DNA of 21,587 nucleotides. It comes from an uncultured Neomegalonema sp. Its GTDB lineage: Bacteria; Pseudomonadota; Alphaproteobacteria; Rhodobacterales; Rhodobacteraceae. The notes beneath the pieces were generated by a model. The model was not told where the DNA came from. It made no database searches and saw only the letters and a program-made list of their open reading frames with translations. The stretch lies in NCBI GenBank assembly GCA_937958345.1, contig CALGNW010000159.1, positions 1-21,587 on the forward strand, written 5' to 3'. The position numbers and the translations under genes were made by a program. This document shows positions 8,662-14,885 of the stretch, piece by piece (position 1 is the stretch's first letter; the number at the start of each line of letters is the position of its first letter).

Positions 8662-9105
8662 ATGGTTAGCCGAACGGGACATAATTACGAAATTTACCCG
8701 GCAGCGAACGAAATAATCGACGAAATCAGCATCCTCTATTTGGATGATGACGCGCTCGATCACAAATTAATGTCAATGATCCTGCGCAGACCGCAAGACG
8801 GGGCGCCGCAGTACAAATTGTCCTGCGTTGCCGAAATTGACGCTGCACGCGAGGCATTGCGCGAAGACGCGTTTGATATCTTTGTGCTCGATAACCGGAT
8901 GCCGCGCTCACCGAATTTTCATGCGACACTGGCCAAGATCGGTGCGATCAATCCTTCAACGAAAATTGTGGTCGTCTCGTCCGAGATCGAAAGCGACGAA
9001 TTTCGCAACTGCACCAACTTGCACCGCAAGCCCGACGCCGTGATCGAAAAATCGAACCTGAGCAAAAGCATCAAGTCGGGATTTCTGGTCGATCTACTCA
9101 CCTGA
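8662..9105 (+). CDS. Single-domain response regulator (receiver only)
   Basis: This 147-residue protein is a CheY-like receiver with a short N-terminal tail and no output domain. The acidic pocket is YLDDDALDHKL (Asp28-30), the phospho-acceptor is Asp77 in FVLDNRMP, the switch Ser/Thr is at VVVSSE (Ser106/107) and the conserved Lys is Lys130 in VIEK. All positions needed for phosphorylation are present. It likely acts by protein-protein contact in a phosphorelay. No histidine kinase lies nearby. ATG 8662 is chosen because GGGGGAG ends 4 bases upstream; open frame reaches back to 8581 but that part is AT-rich leader. The gene flanks cysK but lies 202 bases before it, with a separate operator between them. 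Confidence 0.83.
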   Translation: MVSRTGHNYEIYPAANEIIDEISILYLDDDALDHKLMSMILRRPQDGAPQYKLSCVAEIDAAREALREDAFDIFVLDNRMPRSPNFHATLAKIGAINPSTKIVVVSSEIESDEFRNCTNLHRKPDAVIEKSNLSKSIKSGFLVDLLT

Positions 9106-9258
9106 TGAACGCAGTTTTCCCGGTGACGGCATGCCGAAGGGCATTCTCAACCGGATTGCGCACAATCGCACCCGGCAATGATCATCGGGGTATCGCGGTT
9201 GCCGATGTCCTGCGCAGGGATCTGAAACGGGCATGGACTTCCGGCGTCCGCCACGCCA

Positions 9259-9285
9259 GTTTGTAAAATAGAATATTTTACAAAC
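9259..9285. promoter_or_regulatory. Perfect 27-base dyad upstream of cysK, probable operator
   Basis: Arms GTTTGTAAAATA (9259-9270) and TATTTTACAAAC (9274-9285) are perfect reverse complements around a GAA spacer. The element is AT-rich in a GC-rich surrounding and lies 22 bases before the cysK ATG. The geometry fits a homodimeric repressor site, for instance of an Rrf2-, MarR- or ArsR-type sulfur regulator; the protein is not identified. A Rho-independent terminator is unlikely because the stem is AT-rich and no T-run follows. Confidence 0.75.
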
Positions 9286-9307
9286 GACTCGTTCCGGGGG
9301 ACCATCG

Positions 9308-10267
9308 ATGACCGCTACCCTTCCAGCGCGTGGGCGCATCTATAACAACATCACCGAGATGACCGGCGGTACGCCGCTAGTGCGCCTTTCGAAAATCGCA
9401 AAAGCCCATGACGTCAATGCCGAGATCCTGGCAAAGCTTGAATTCTACAACCCCCTCGCCAGCGTCAAAGACCGTATCGGCGTGTCGATGATCGACGCGC
9501 TCGAGGCGTCCGGCGATCTCAAGCCGGGTGGTTCGGTCATCGAGCCGACATCAGGAAATACAGGCGTCGGCCTCGCCTTTGTCTGCGCGGCGCGGGGTTA
9601 TCCGTTGACGCTGTGCATGCCGGAAAGCATGTCCATCGAACGCCGCAAGATGCTGGCACTGCTCGGCGCCAAGCTGGAATTGACTCCTAAAGAAAAGGGG
9701 ATGAAGGGCGCGATTGCACGGGCCGAGGAACTGCTGGCTGAAACGCCCGGTGCGATCATTCCGCAGCAGTTCCAGAATCCGGCAAACCCGGCAGTGCATA
9801 CCCGCTCGACCGCGCTCGAAATCCTCGAGGACACCGGCGGCAAGTTCGATGCGCTGGTGGCCGGCGTCGGAACAGGCGGCACGATCACCGGCTGCGCCAG
9901 CGTCTTCAAAGAAAAGGGCCACGGTGCCGACATCATTGCCGTAGAGCCGGAGGACAGCCCTGTTATTTCCGGCGGTGATCCCGGACCGCATATGATTCAG
10001 GGCATCGGTGCGGGCTTTATCCCCGGCAACCTTGATACATCCCTGCTGACGCGCACCGTGACCATCGGCAACGGGACGTCGCTGGAGGTTGCCCGCGAGG
10101 TCGCGCGCCTTGAGGGTATCCCTGTTGGCATTTCGTCCGGGGCGGCAATCGCTGCGGCACTCGAAGTCGGGGCCGAAGATGCGATGAAGGGCAAGACCAT
10201 CGTCGTCATCATCCCGAGCTTTGCAGAGCGGTATCTGTCAACCGCGCTATTCGAAGGAATGGGTTGA
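9308..10267 (+). CDS. cysK: Cysteine synthase A (O-acetylserine sulfhydrylase)
   Basis: This PLP enzyme makes L-cysteine from O-acetylserine and sulfide. The 319-residue length is typical. Key motifs are NPLASVKDR with the PLP-binding Lys54, the substrate loop PTSGNTG (around residues 79-85), the phosphate-binding GVGTGGT segment and SSGAA near the C-terminus. ATG 9308 follows a GGGGGA stretch. The open frame begins right after a strong 27-base dyad, so expression is probably controlled by sulfur or redox state. A moeB-type gene starts 19 bases after the stop on the same strand, forming an apparent sulfur-metabolism operon. CysK versus the CysM isoform is judged by overall similarity, with high confidence for the family. 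Confidence 0.95.
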   Translation: MTATLPARGRIYNNITEMTGGTPLVRLSKIAKAHDVNAEILAKLEFYNPLASVKDRIGVSMIDALEASGDLKPGGSVIEPTSGNTGVGLAFVCAARGYPLTLCMPESMSIERRKMLALLGAKLELTPKEKGMKGAIARAEELLAETPGAIIPQQFQNPANPAVHTRSTALEILEDTGGKFDALVAGVGTGGTITGCASVFKEKGHGADIIAVEPEDSPVISGGDPGPHMIQGIGAGFIPGNLDTSLLTRTVTIGNGTSLEVAREVARLEGIPVGISSGAAIAAALEVGAEDAMKGKTIVVIIPSFAERYLSTALFEGMG

Positions 10268-10286
10268 TCCCGAGAGCGGGGGCCGC

Positions 10287-11048
10287 GTGAACGACACCGA
10301 CCTTGAACGTTATGCCCGCCATCTGATCCTGCGTGAGATCGGCGGGCCGGGGCAGGCAAAACTACGCAAAGCCCGCGTGCTCAGTATCGGTGCAGGCGGG
10401 CTTGGCTCTCCGCTGTTGCTGTATTTGGCGGCGGCGGGCGTGGGAACACTCGGGATTGCCGATGACGATGCGGTTTCCCTGTCGAACCTGCAAAGGCAGG
10501 TGCTGTTCAAGACTCAAAGCGTTGGCGGAACCAAAGTCGATGCCGCAAAGAACGCGCTCGTCGCGCTCAATGACGGGGTTAGCGTCGAGACGCATGCCCG
10601 CCGGATTGACAGCGGCAATGCCGAAGAAATTCTCGGCGGTTACGATCTGGTCTGCGACGGCTCGGACAATTTCGATACGCGCTATCTGATCAATCAAACC
10701 TGCGTTCGTCTCGGTCTGCCGCTGGTTGCCGGAGCCATCGGCCAGTGGGACGGGCAATTATCCGTCTACGCACCCCATCAGGGCGCGCCCTGTTACGCCT
10801 GCGTTTTCCCCGAGCGGCCCGAGGCAGACGCCGCCGCCACCTGCGCCGAGGCAGGCGTTGTCGGCGCCCTGCCCGGCATTGTCGGGTCGATGATGGCAAT
10901 GGAGGTCATCAAGCACATCACCGGCGCGGGCGAGACACTGTCGGGCCGCCTATGGCTCTACGATGCGCTCTACGCCGAGGCGCGGACCCTAAAAATCGCA
11001 AAGCGCGACGATTGCGGGGTCTGCGGCCAGACTGCCCCGGCCATCTGA
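10287..11048 (+). CDS. moeB: MoeB/ThiF-type E1 adenylyltransferase for a sulfur carrier protein
   Basis: This 253-residue enzyme adenylates the C-terminal Gly-Gly of a ubiquitin-like sulfur carrier (MoaD in molybdopterin synthesis, ThiS in thiamine synthesis). Visible parts are ERYARHLILREIGGPGQ at the N-terminus, the ATP loop GAGGLGSP, SNLQRQVLF, the CDGSDNFDTRYLIN segment, and the zinc-binding pairs CYAC and CGVC. The TCAEAGVVGALPG segment holds the conserved Cys of the crossover loop. The zinc pairs and lack of a rhodanese domain fit MoeB, but ThiF or a HesA-like enzyme cannot be excluded by sequence alone. I chose GTG 10287 (GCGGGGG before it); an ATG-started frame from 10221 would overlap the end of cysK and add residues with no family character. 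Confidence 0.88.
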   Translation: MNDTDLERYARHLILREIGGPGQAKLRKARVLSIGAGGLGSPLLLYLAAAGVGTLGIADDDAVSLSNLQRQVLFKTQSVGGTKVDAAKNALVALNDGVSVETHARRIDSGNAEEILGGYDLVCDGSDNFDTRYLINQTCVRLGLPLVAGAIGQWDGQLSVYAPHQGAPCYACVFPERPEADAAATCAEAGVVGALPGIVGSMMAMEVIKHITGAGETLSGRLWLYDALYAEARTLKIAKRDDCGVCGQTAPAI

Positions 11049-11077
11049 CCCGCTACAATCCTGCGCCATTCACACCG

Positions 11078-11096
11078 CCGCGAATCATCTTCGCGG
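11078..11096. terminator. Hairpin between convergent moeB and trcR
   Basis: CCGCGAA (11078-11084) pairs with TTCGCGG (11090-11096) across a 5-base loop. It lies between two convergent stops (11048 and 11111). There is no T-run on either strand, so termination is plausible but unproven. Confidence 0.35.
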
Positions 11097-11110
11097 CAGC
11101 GGCGTCAGCT

Positions 11111-11791
11111 TCAGGTCGTTTCGTCTTCTTCGACATCGCCTTTCGGCAGGTTGAACAGCTCGTCCGCCGTAAATTCTTTCGGCGCTTCCTCTTCAGCCGG
11201 TGCTTCAAAGGCGAGCGAGTCCTCGGTACTCAGCAATGCACCCTCCGCCGGGGCGGCGGTCTCGGTAATACCGGCTTTCTTCGCCGCCTTTTTCACCGCC
11301 TCGTCCAGTTCCATCTGGCGGCACATGCCCAGCGCGACGGGATCAATCGGCTGAATCTGCGAGATATTCCAGTGTGACTTATCACGGATCGACTGGATCG
11401 TCGGCTTTGTGGTCCCGACCAGCTTGCTGATCTGAGCATCGCTCAATTCGGGGTGATTGCGCACCAACCATGCGATTGCGGCAGGGCGCTCCTGCCTTTT
11501 CGACAGGGGCGTATAGCGCGGGGCTTTGCGTTTTTGCGGCGGCAGAGCCTTGCGCTCGACAAGGCGCAGGCGTTTTTTCGGATCGGCCTCGCATTCCTCA
11601 ATGCTGCCGCGCGTCAACTCACCCGCAGCAACAGGATCGCGGCCCTTCATACCGACAGCAACCTCGCCATCCGCAATACCGGACACCTCCAGAGGATGCA
11701 TTTCGACGAAGGCTGCAATCTGATCGAAAGTCAGCGATGTGTTATCGACCAGCCAAACGGCAACAGCTTTGGGCATCAGGGGTTGCGGCAT
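11111..11791 (-). CDS. trcR: DUF1013 family cell-cycle transcriptional regulator TrcR
   Basis: This 226-residue cytoplasmic protein matches the DUF1013 family found across alphaproteobacteria and annotated as the cell-cycle regulator TrcR. Two helix-turn-helix-like modules are visible: MPKAVAVWLVDNTSLTFDQI with the following AAFVEMHPLEV (about 6-36), and RPAAIAWLVRNHPELSDAQI with SKLVGTTKPTIQSIRDKSHW (about 102-141). The C-terminal third is acidic and alanine/glutamate rich, ending GDVEEDETT. ATG 11791 begins the conserved region (MPQPLMPKAVAVWLVDN); the frame is open to 12046, but that stretch overlaps the divergent RNase T2 gene and lacks family character. The gene is convergent with moeB and divergent from the RNase gene. 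Confidence 0.88.
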   Translation of the reverse strand: MPQPLMPKAVAVWLVDNTSLTFDQIAAFVEMHPLEVSGIADGEVAVGMKGRDPVAAGELTRGSIEECEADPKKRLRLVERKALPPQKRKAPRYTPLSKRQERPAAIAWLVRNHPELSDAQISKLVGTTKPTIQSIRDKSHWNISQIQPIDPVALGMCRQMELDEAVKKAAKKAGITETAAPAEGALLSTEDSLAFEAPAEEEAPKEFTADELFNLPKGDVEEDETT

Positions 11792-11878
11792 CGGATCACT
11801 CTTCGTTAGGACAGGCAGGAGCGGGCGCGCCCCTTCAGAGCGCGTCCACCGGGACCTGAAATTTCCGGGAACTGCATT

Positions 11879-11908
11879 GATATAAGGCTGAATGGTCGGT
11901 TTTGCCAA
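11879..11908 (-). promoter_or_regulatory. Candidate trcR promoter
   Basis: On the minus strand TTGGCA (11903-11908) and TATATC (11879-11884) are 18 bases apart, about 90 bases before the trcR ATG. The match to the vegetative consensus is fair; no experimental support. Confidence 0.35.
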
Positions 11909-11924
11909 GCCCCCCGTTCGCAAT

Positions 11925-11930
11925 GAGGAG
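11925..11930 (+). promoter_or_regulatory. Ribosome binding site of RNase T2 gene
   Basis: GAGGAG ends 5 bases before the ATG at 11936 and fixes the start of the RNase T2 gene. Confidence 0.7.
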
Positions 11931-11935
11931 ATGAC

Positions 11936-12682
11936 ATGAACCGCAATAGAATACTTGGCGGGATCGCCACTCTTGCTGTCGGCGCATTTCTGGCGTGGCA
12001 AAACGGGACGCTGGACCAGTTCATCGGACAGCAGATGGGCGGCCAAGGCAGTGCATTTACCAACGATGCACCCTCATCCCAGCGCCAGCAAAGCAATAAC
12101 CGCGGCGCGCAATCGGCCACGGGAGATTTCGATTTCTACGTTCTCGCCATGTCGTGGTCACCGACATTTTGCGAGGACGACACCCGAAATTCGGACCAGT
12201 GCAGCGGGCGGCGGCCCTACGGTTTTGTCGCGCATGGTCTATGGCCGCAAAACGAACAGGGCTGGCCCGAAAACTGTAACGTCAGCGCCCGCGTGCCGGA
12301 CCGCACCGTCAGCGAGATGCTGCCGATTATGCCCGCAAAAGGCCTGATCTTTCACCAGTGGAAAAAGCACGGCACATGCTCGGGCCTGCAACCGGATGCC
12401 TATTTCGATACCGTGAAGGACGCATTTCAGACCGTGAAAATTCCGACGGCTTTTGACGGCCTCTCGCGCACAATTACGGTCAAACCGCGTGTCATCGAAG
12501 AGGCGTTTATCGAGGTCAATCCCGGCCTGACCGACAAAATGATCTCTATCTCCTGCAACCGGAAACGCCTGCGCGAAGTCCGTGTCTGCTTTGACAAGGA
12601 TCTGAACTTCCGCCAGTGCAGCAAAGAGGTACAGCGCGAGTGCCGTGACAATGCGGTACGGATGCCGCCTGTACGTGGGTAA
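11936..12682 (+). CDS. Ribonuclease T2 family protein, secreted or periplasmic
   Basis: RNase T2 enzymes cleave single-stranded RNA through 2',3'-cyclic phosphates outside the cytoplasm. This 248-residue protein starts with a signal peptide or N-terminal anchor (MNRNRILGGIATLAVGAFLA), followed by a Gln/Ser-rich linker to about residue 62. The first conserved active-site segment is FVAHGLWP with His100. The second is FHQWKKHGTC (139-148) with His145. Family members usually carry HEWxKHGTC there, with the Glu assisting catalysis; here the position is Gln141 (CAG). Several cysteines (79, 89, 114, 148 and others) fit the family's disulfides. GAGGAG five bases before the ATG fixes the start. The gene is divergent from trcR; a hairpin follows 19 bases after the stop. 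Confidence 0.9.
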   Translation: MNRNRILGGIATLAVGAFLAWQNGTLDQFIGQQMGGQGSAFTNDAPSSQRQQSNNRGAQSATGDFDFYVLAMSWSPTFCEDDTRNSDQCSGRRPYGFVAHGLWPQNEQGWPENCNVSARVPDRTVSEMLPIMPAKGLIFHQWKKHGTCSGLQPDAYFDTVKDAFQTVKIPTAFDGLSRTITVKPRVIEEAFIEVNPGLTDKMISISCNRKRLREVRVCFDKDLNFRQCSKEVQRECRDNAVRMPPVRG

Positions 12683-12701
12683 GGGGCGACGGCGCAGCCG
12701 G

Positions 12702-12726
12702 AGAAACGATCCGATGGATCGTTTCT
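12702..12726. repeat. Perfect 11-base inverted repeat (hairpin) after RNase T2 gene
   Basis: AGAAACGATCC (12702-12712) and GGATCGTTTCT (12716-12726) are perfect reverse complements around a 3-base loop. No T-run follows on the plus strand. The flanks (from about 12683 to 12769) are also rich in partial inverted matches such as GGCGCAGCC and GGGCTGCC, which suggests a small dispersed palindromic element instead of a simple terminator. Confidence 0.6.
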
Positions 12727-12769
12727 AGCCACGAACGCGCGAAGCCACGCGAGCGCCGGGCTGCCAAGC

Positions 12770-12797
12770 AAAAAAGCCCCGCAGTAATATGCGGGGC
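12770..12797 (-). terminator. Rho-independent terminator of the MarR-family gene
   Basis: Read leftward, GCCCCGCA (12797-12790) pairs with TGCGGGGC (12783-12776) across a 6-base loop and is followed by six T (12775-12770). It ends transcription of the leftward MarR gene whose stop is at 12889. Confidence 0.85.
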
Positions 12798-12888
12798 CGT
12801 AAATTCATCTGACATGTCGCTGCGGCTTGGAACGTCTCGTATTTAAGTTGAATCAACCTGAACACAGCAAACTCTAGAAAGTTCTCGC

Positions 12889-13356
12889 TTACCGCCGCAC
12901 CTGCTCGGCAAGATGCTGCAGGGCCGATACAAACGGCTCGCGCACTTCTGTCGGCAGCGAGTCGAGCATCCGGCGTTCGGCTTCAACCACCTTCGGGGTC
13001 ACCGCCTCCAATGCGCGTTGTCCTTCCGGTGTGATTGTCACCGAGTTCGCGCGCTGATCCTCTTCGGTGCGACGCGATGCAATAAGCCCGCGCTTCCCGA
13101 GCCGCGAGAGCATGTCCGCCAGCGTCGAACGGTCAATGCCGGTACGGCGCACCAGTTCGGACTGCGTTACGCCCTCGTTCTGGCGTAACGTCAGCAAAAC
13201 CGCGAATTGACGGGGCGTCAGACCGTATGCACGCAATGCCTGCGCCGTCATATCCGCAGCGCGCTGCTGGGCGCGATGCAGCAGATGCCCCGGCGATCCA
13301 TCCAGTGAGAAAACACCTTTCCCTTCGGCATTTTGCGCTGGATCTTTCTCGAACAT
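12889..13356 (-). CDS. MarR-family transcriptional regulator
   Basis: This 155-residue protein shows the MarR winged helix: LTPRQFAVLLTLRQNEGVTQ (recognition support), SELVRRTGIDRSTLADMLSR (helix-turn-helix) and GLIASRRTEEDQRANSVTIT (the beta wing with the conserved D-x-R), flanked by dimerisation helices. MarR proteins repress genes and release DNA on binding small phenolic ligands or oxidation. The regulated genes are not obvious; its own promoter region and the upstream amidinotransferase unit are candidates. ATG 13356 has GGGAG seven bases upstream; an in-frame ATG at 13401 would add 15 residues and cannot be excluded. It lies on the same strand as the amidinotransferase unit but is separated from it by 171 bases and ends at a clear terminator. 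Confidence 0.87.
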   Translation of the reverse strand: MFEKDPAQNAEGKGVFSLDGSPGHLLHRAQQRAADMTAQALRAYGLTPRQFAVLLTLRQNEGVTQSELVRRTGIDRSTLADMLSRLGKRGLIASRRTEEDQRANSVTITPEGQRALEAVTPKVVEAERRMLDSLPTEVREPFVSALQHLAEQVRR

Positions 13357-13418
13357 GAGGCGGCTCCCATTCACCCATCCTCCCCTAAGGACAGGTCTCA
13401 TGTTTCACTTTAATACGG

Positions 13419-13429
13419 TTGTGCCACAA
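13419..13429. promoter_or_regulatory. Short palindrome upstream of marR, possible operator
   Basis: TTGTGCCACAA is a perfect 5-1-5 palindrome, 63 bases before the MarR-family start. MarR proteins often bind such dyads in their own promoters; the site is short, so chance is possible. Confidence 0.3.
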
Positions 13430-13527
13430 AGGCGAGCGAATATGTGCCGTATGCGGCGAAAGAGTTAACGAATTTTACGATAATGCACCTGCCACGGGTT
13501 GGCGGACCTGCGCATCAACCGACCGCC

Positions 13528-13641
13528 CTACCGCTTGCGCCCGCGTGTCTTCAGCCAGATCCTGACAAAAACCACGCCCGCGAAACCCAGCACCAGCGCG
13601 CCCACTGCGGCGGTAATTCCGTATGCCAGAGCCTCGCTCAA
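13528..13641 (-). CDS. 37-residue one-helix membrane protein downstream of the amidinotransferase
   Basis: A short frame of 37 codons starts at TTG 13641, 6 bases after the amidinotransferase stop, and ends at TAG 13528-13530. The product begins LSEALAYGITAAVGALVL, continues GFAGVVFVRIWLKTRGRKR, and so is one hydrophobic helix of about 22 residues followed by a strongly basic tail. By the positive-inside rule the C-terminus would face the cytoplasm. Spacing implies translational coupling to the amidinotransferase. Evidence against is the TTG start, the lack of a clear ribosome binding site and the small size. The clean topology in a GC-rich frame makes chance less likely, but not excluded. 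No family is recognised. Confidence 0.5.
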   Translation of the reverse strand: MSEALAYGITAAVGALVLGFAGVVFVRIWLKTRGRKR

Positions 13642-13647
13642 ACCGGA

Positions 13648-14772
13648 TCAGCTCAGTGTCGGGAAATAATCTTCGCATTCGCCGTCGCGGTAAACGTCGG
13701 CGGTGCAGCAATGAAGGCCGCCACCAAACGCATAGGCGTCGCGCAGATCGACGGGCACGACTTCGATGCCCAGCTTATCAAGCTGATCACACTGATAAAC
13801 TTCCGATTTTTCAACACAAACCGTCTTAGGGTCCAGCACCAGAACGTTCATCGACAGCCAAACCGACGAATAGCAAAGCGGCGGAGGCTGGTTGTGCGCG
13901 GGCTGCGCCGCATCGACGATCTCCCACCCATTCGCCTCGAACATATCACGCTGGTCCTGCGGCAGACGGCGGTGCGGATTGTTCAGGATCAGGCCGGGGC
14001 GGATCGGCGTAAAGGTCGCGTCGATGTGAATCGGATACGGATCACCCGGAAAGTTCACAGTGTGCACCCGGTGCTCGGGGAAATGGCGTTTCAGCCAGTC
14101 TATCCCCTTCAGGTTCGTCGTAAAGCCGTGCTGAACCACCAGATCCCTGCCGAAACGCAGAACGTCCGCCGCGTCAAACAGCGGTTCCTCCTCGGTTGTG
14201 ACAAAGAACTTTTCGGCGGCCCATTCCAGTCGCTTTGCCTCACCGATCTTTTCGGACAGATAGTCGGGGTGATAATCGGCATCGGTCAGGCGCGGCTTGG
14301 GCGCAGCCTCGTGCCGCATTTTCGGGTCTTCATTATAGTATTGCTGCAAAAGCGGGCGATAGCAGAGGTATTCGAACCACCGGCAGCGATAGCTCATGGT
14401 CGCCTCGAGCATTTCGCGCCCGACGGTCAGCAGGACATCACGGGGCGGCATGCACCCGAAATTGGACTCGGTTTTCCAATCGGGCGTTTCGGCGGGCAGG
14501 GAAAAATCAAACGGAGACGGGCGGTCCACACGAACGCCGCGTTTTTGCAGCATCGACGCAAAGTTATCGAGCAGCTCGTTGGCCTTGTCGATGCTCTCCT
14601 GCGGGCGGCGGCCCCACTGGCCGCGCATGTCCGAATCTTCGGGAACCTTGGCATCCAGTGCGGGTTCGGGGGGCGGAATATGACCGTCATCGGCCTTACC
14701 GACGATGACGTGTCGAAGAGTGTCCCACTCGTTCCAGCTTTTGACTTCTGTTTTATCCGCTGACCAGACCAT
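13648..14772 (-). CDS. Amidinotransferase of the arginine:glycine amidinotransferase (GATM) family
   Basis: Enzymes of this family move the amidino group of arginine to an acceptor amine (glycine in animals, aminocyclitols in Streptomyces, others in cyanobacterial toxin pathways). The 374-residue protein aligns well by eye with the animal enzyme: MPPRDVLLTVGREMLEATMS (108-127), RWFEYLCYRPL, FDAADVLRFGRD (199-210), PIHIDATF (247-254), SSVWLSMNVLVLD and FGGGLHCCT (349-357). The catalytic triad Asp200, His249, Cys355 is complete, and the Asp-to-His spacing of 49 equals that of the human enzyme. GGGAG lies 8 bases before ATG 14772. The acceptor is unknown and no creatine, streptomycin or toxin gene is nearby. 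A 37-codon membrane protein follows it directly. Confidence 0.85.
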   Translation of the reverse strand: MVWSADKTEVKSWNEWDTLRHVIVGKADDGHIPPPEPALDAKVPEDSDMRGQWGRRPQESIDKANELLDNFASMLQKRGVRVDRPSPFDFSLPAETPDWKTESNFGCMPPRDVLLTVGREMLEATMSYRCRWFEYLCYRPLLQQYYNEDPKMRHEAAPKPRLTDADYHPDYLSEKIGEAKRLEWAAEKFFVTTEEEPLFDAADVLRFGRDLVVQHGFTTNLKGIDWLKRHFPEHRVHTVNFPGDPYPIHIDATFTPIRPGLILNNPHRRLPQDQRDMFEANGWEIVDAAQPAHNQPPPLCYSSVWLSMNVLVLDPKTVCVEKSEVYQCDQLDKLGIEVVPVDLRDAYAFGGGLHCCTADVYRDGECEDYFPTLS

Positions 14773-14856
14773 GCGCCCTACTCCCTGAACCTTCGCTCGG
14801 GATAGAGCCTAGGCCCGCGCAAAAGTTCAAGTCGGCATTCGACCCTTTGACCCCTC

Positions 14857-14879
14857 AAAAACGACGCCGCGCGTCTTTT
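14857..14879 (-). terminator. Terminator after the DUF5666 lipoprotein gene
   Basis: Read leftward, GACGC and GCGTC pair across a 3-base loop (14863-14875) and are followed by GTTTTTG (to 14857). It lies 11 bases after the lipoprotein stop. The stem is short, so strength is uncertain. Confidence 0.5.
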
Positions 14880-14885
14880 CGGGCG

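Noticed and set aside
9132..9145. Small hairpin ATGCC-GAAG-GGCAT upstream of cysK
   Set aside because: The stem is only 5 bases and no T-run or conserved leader peptide is evident.
9105..9266. 53-codon plus-strand frame overlapping the receiver stop (TGATG) and running into the cysK dyad
   Set aside because: It has no ribosome binding site of its own, its product shows no recognisable pattern, and its stop falls inside the probable operator.
13444..14763. 439-codon plus-strand frame antisense to the amidinotransferase
   Set aside because: The opposite strand carries the complete amidinotransferase with its active site; this long frame is its shadow and starts in the gap before it.
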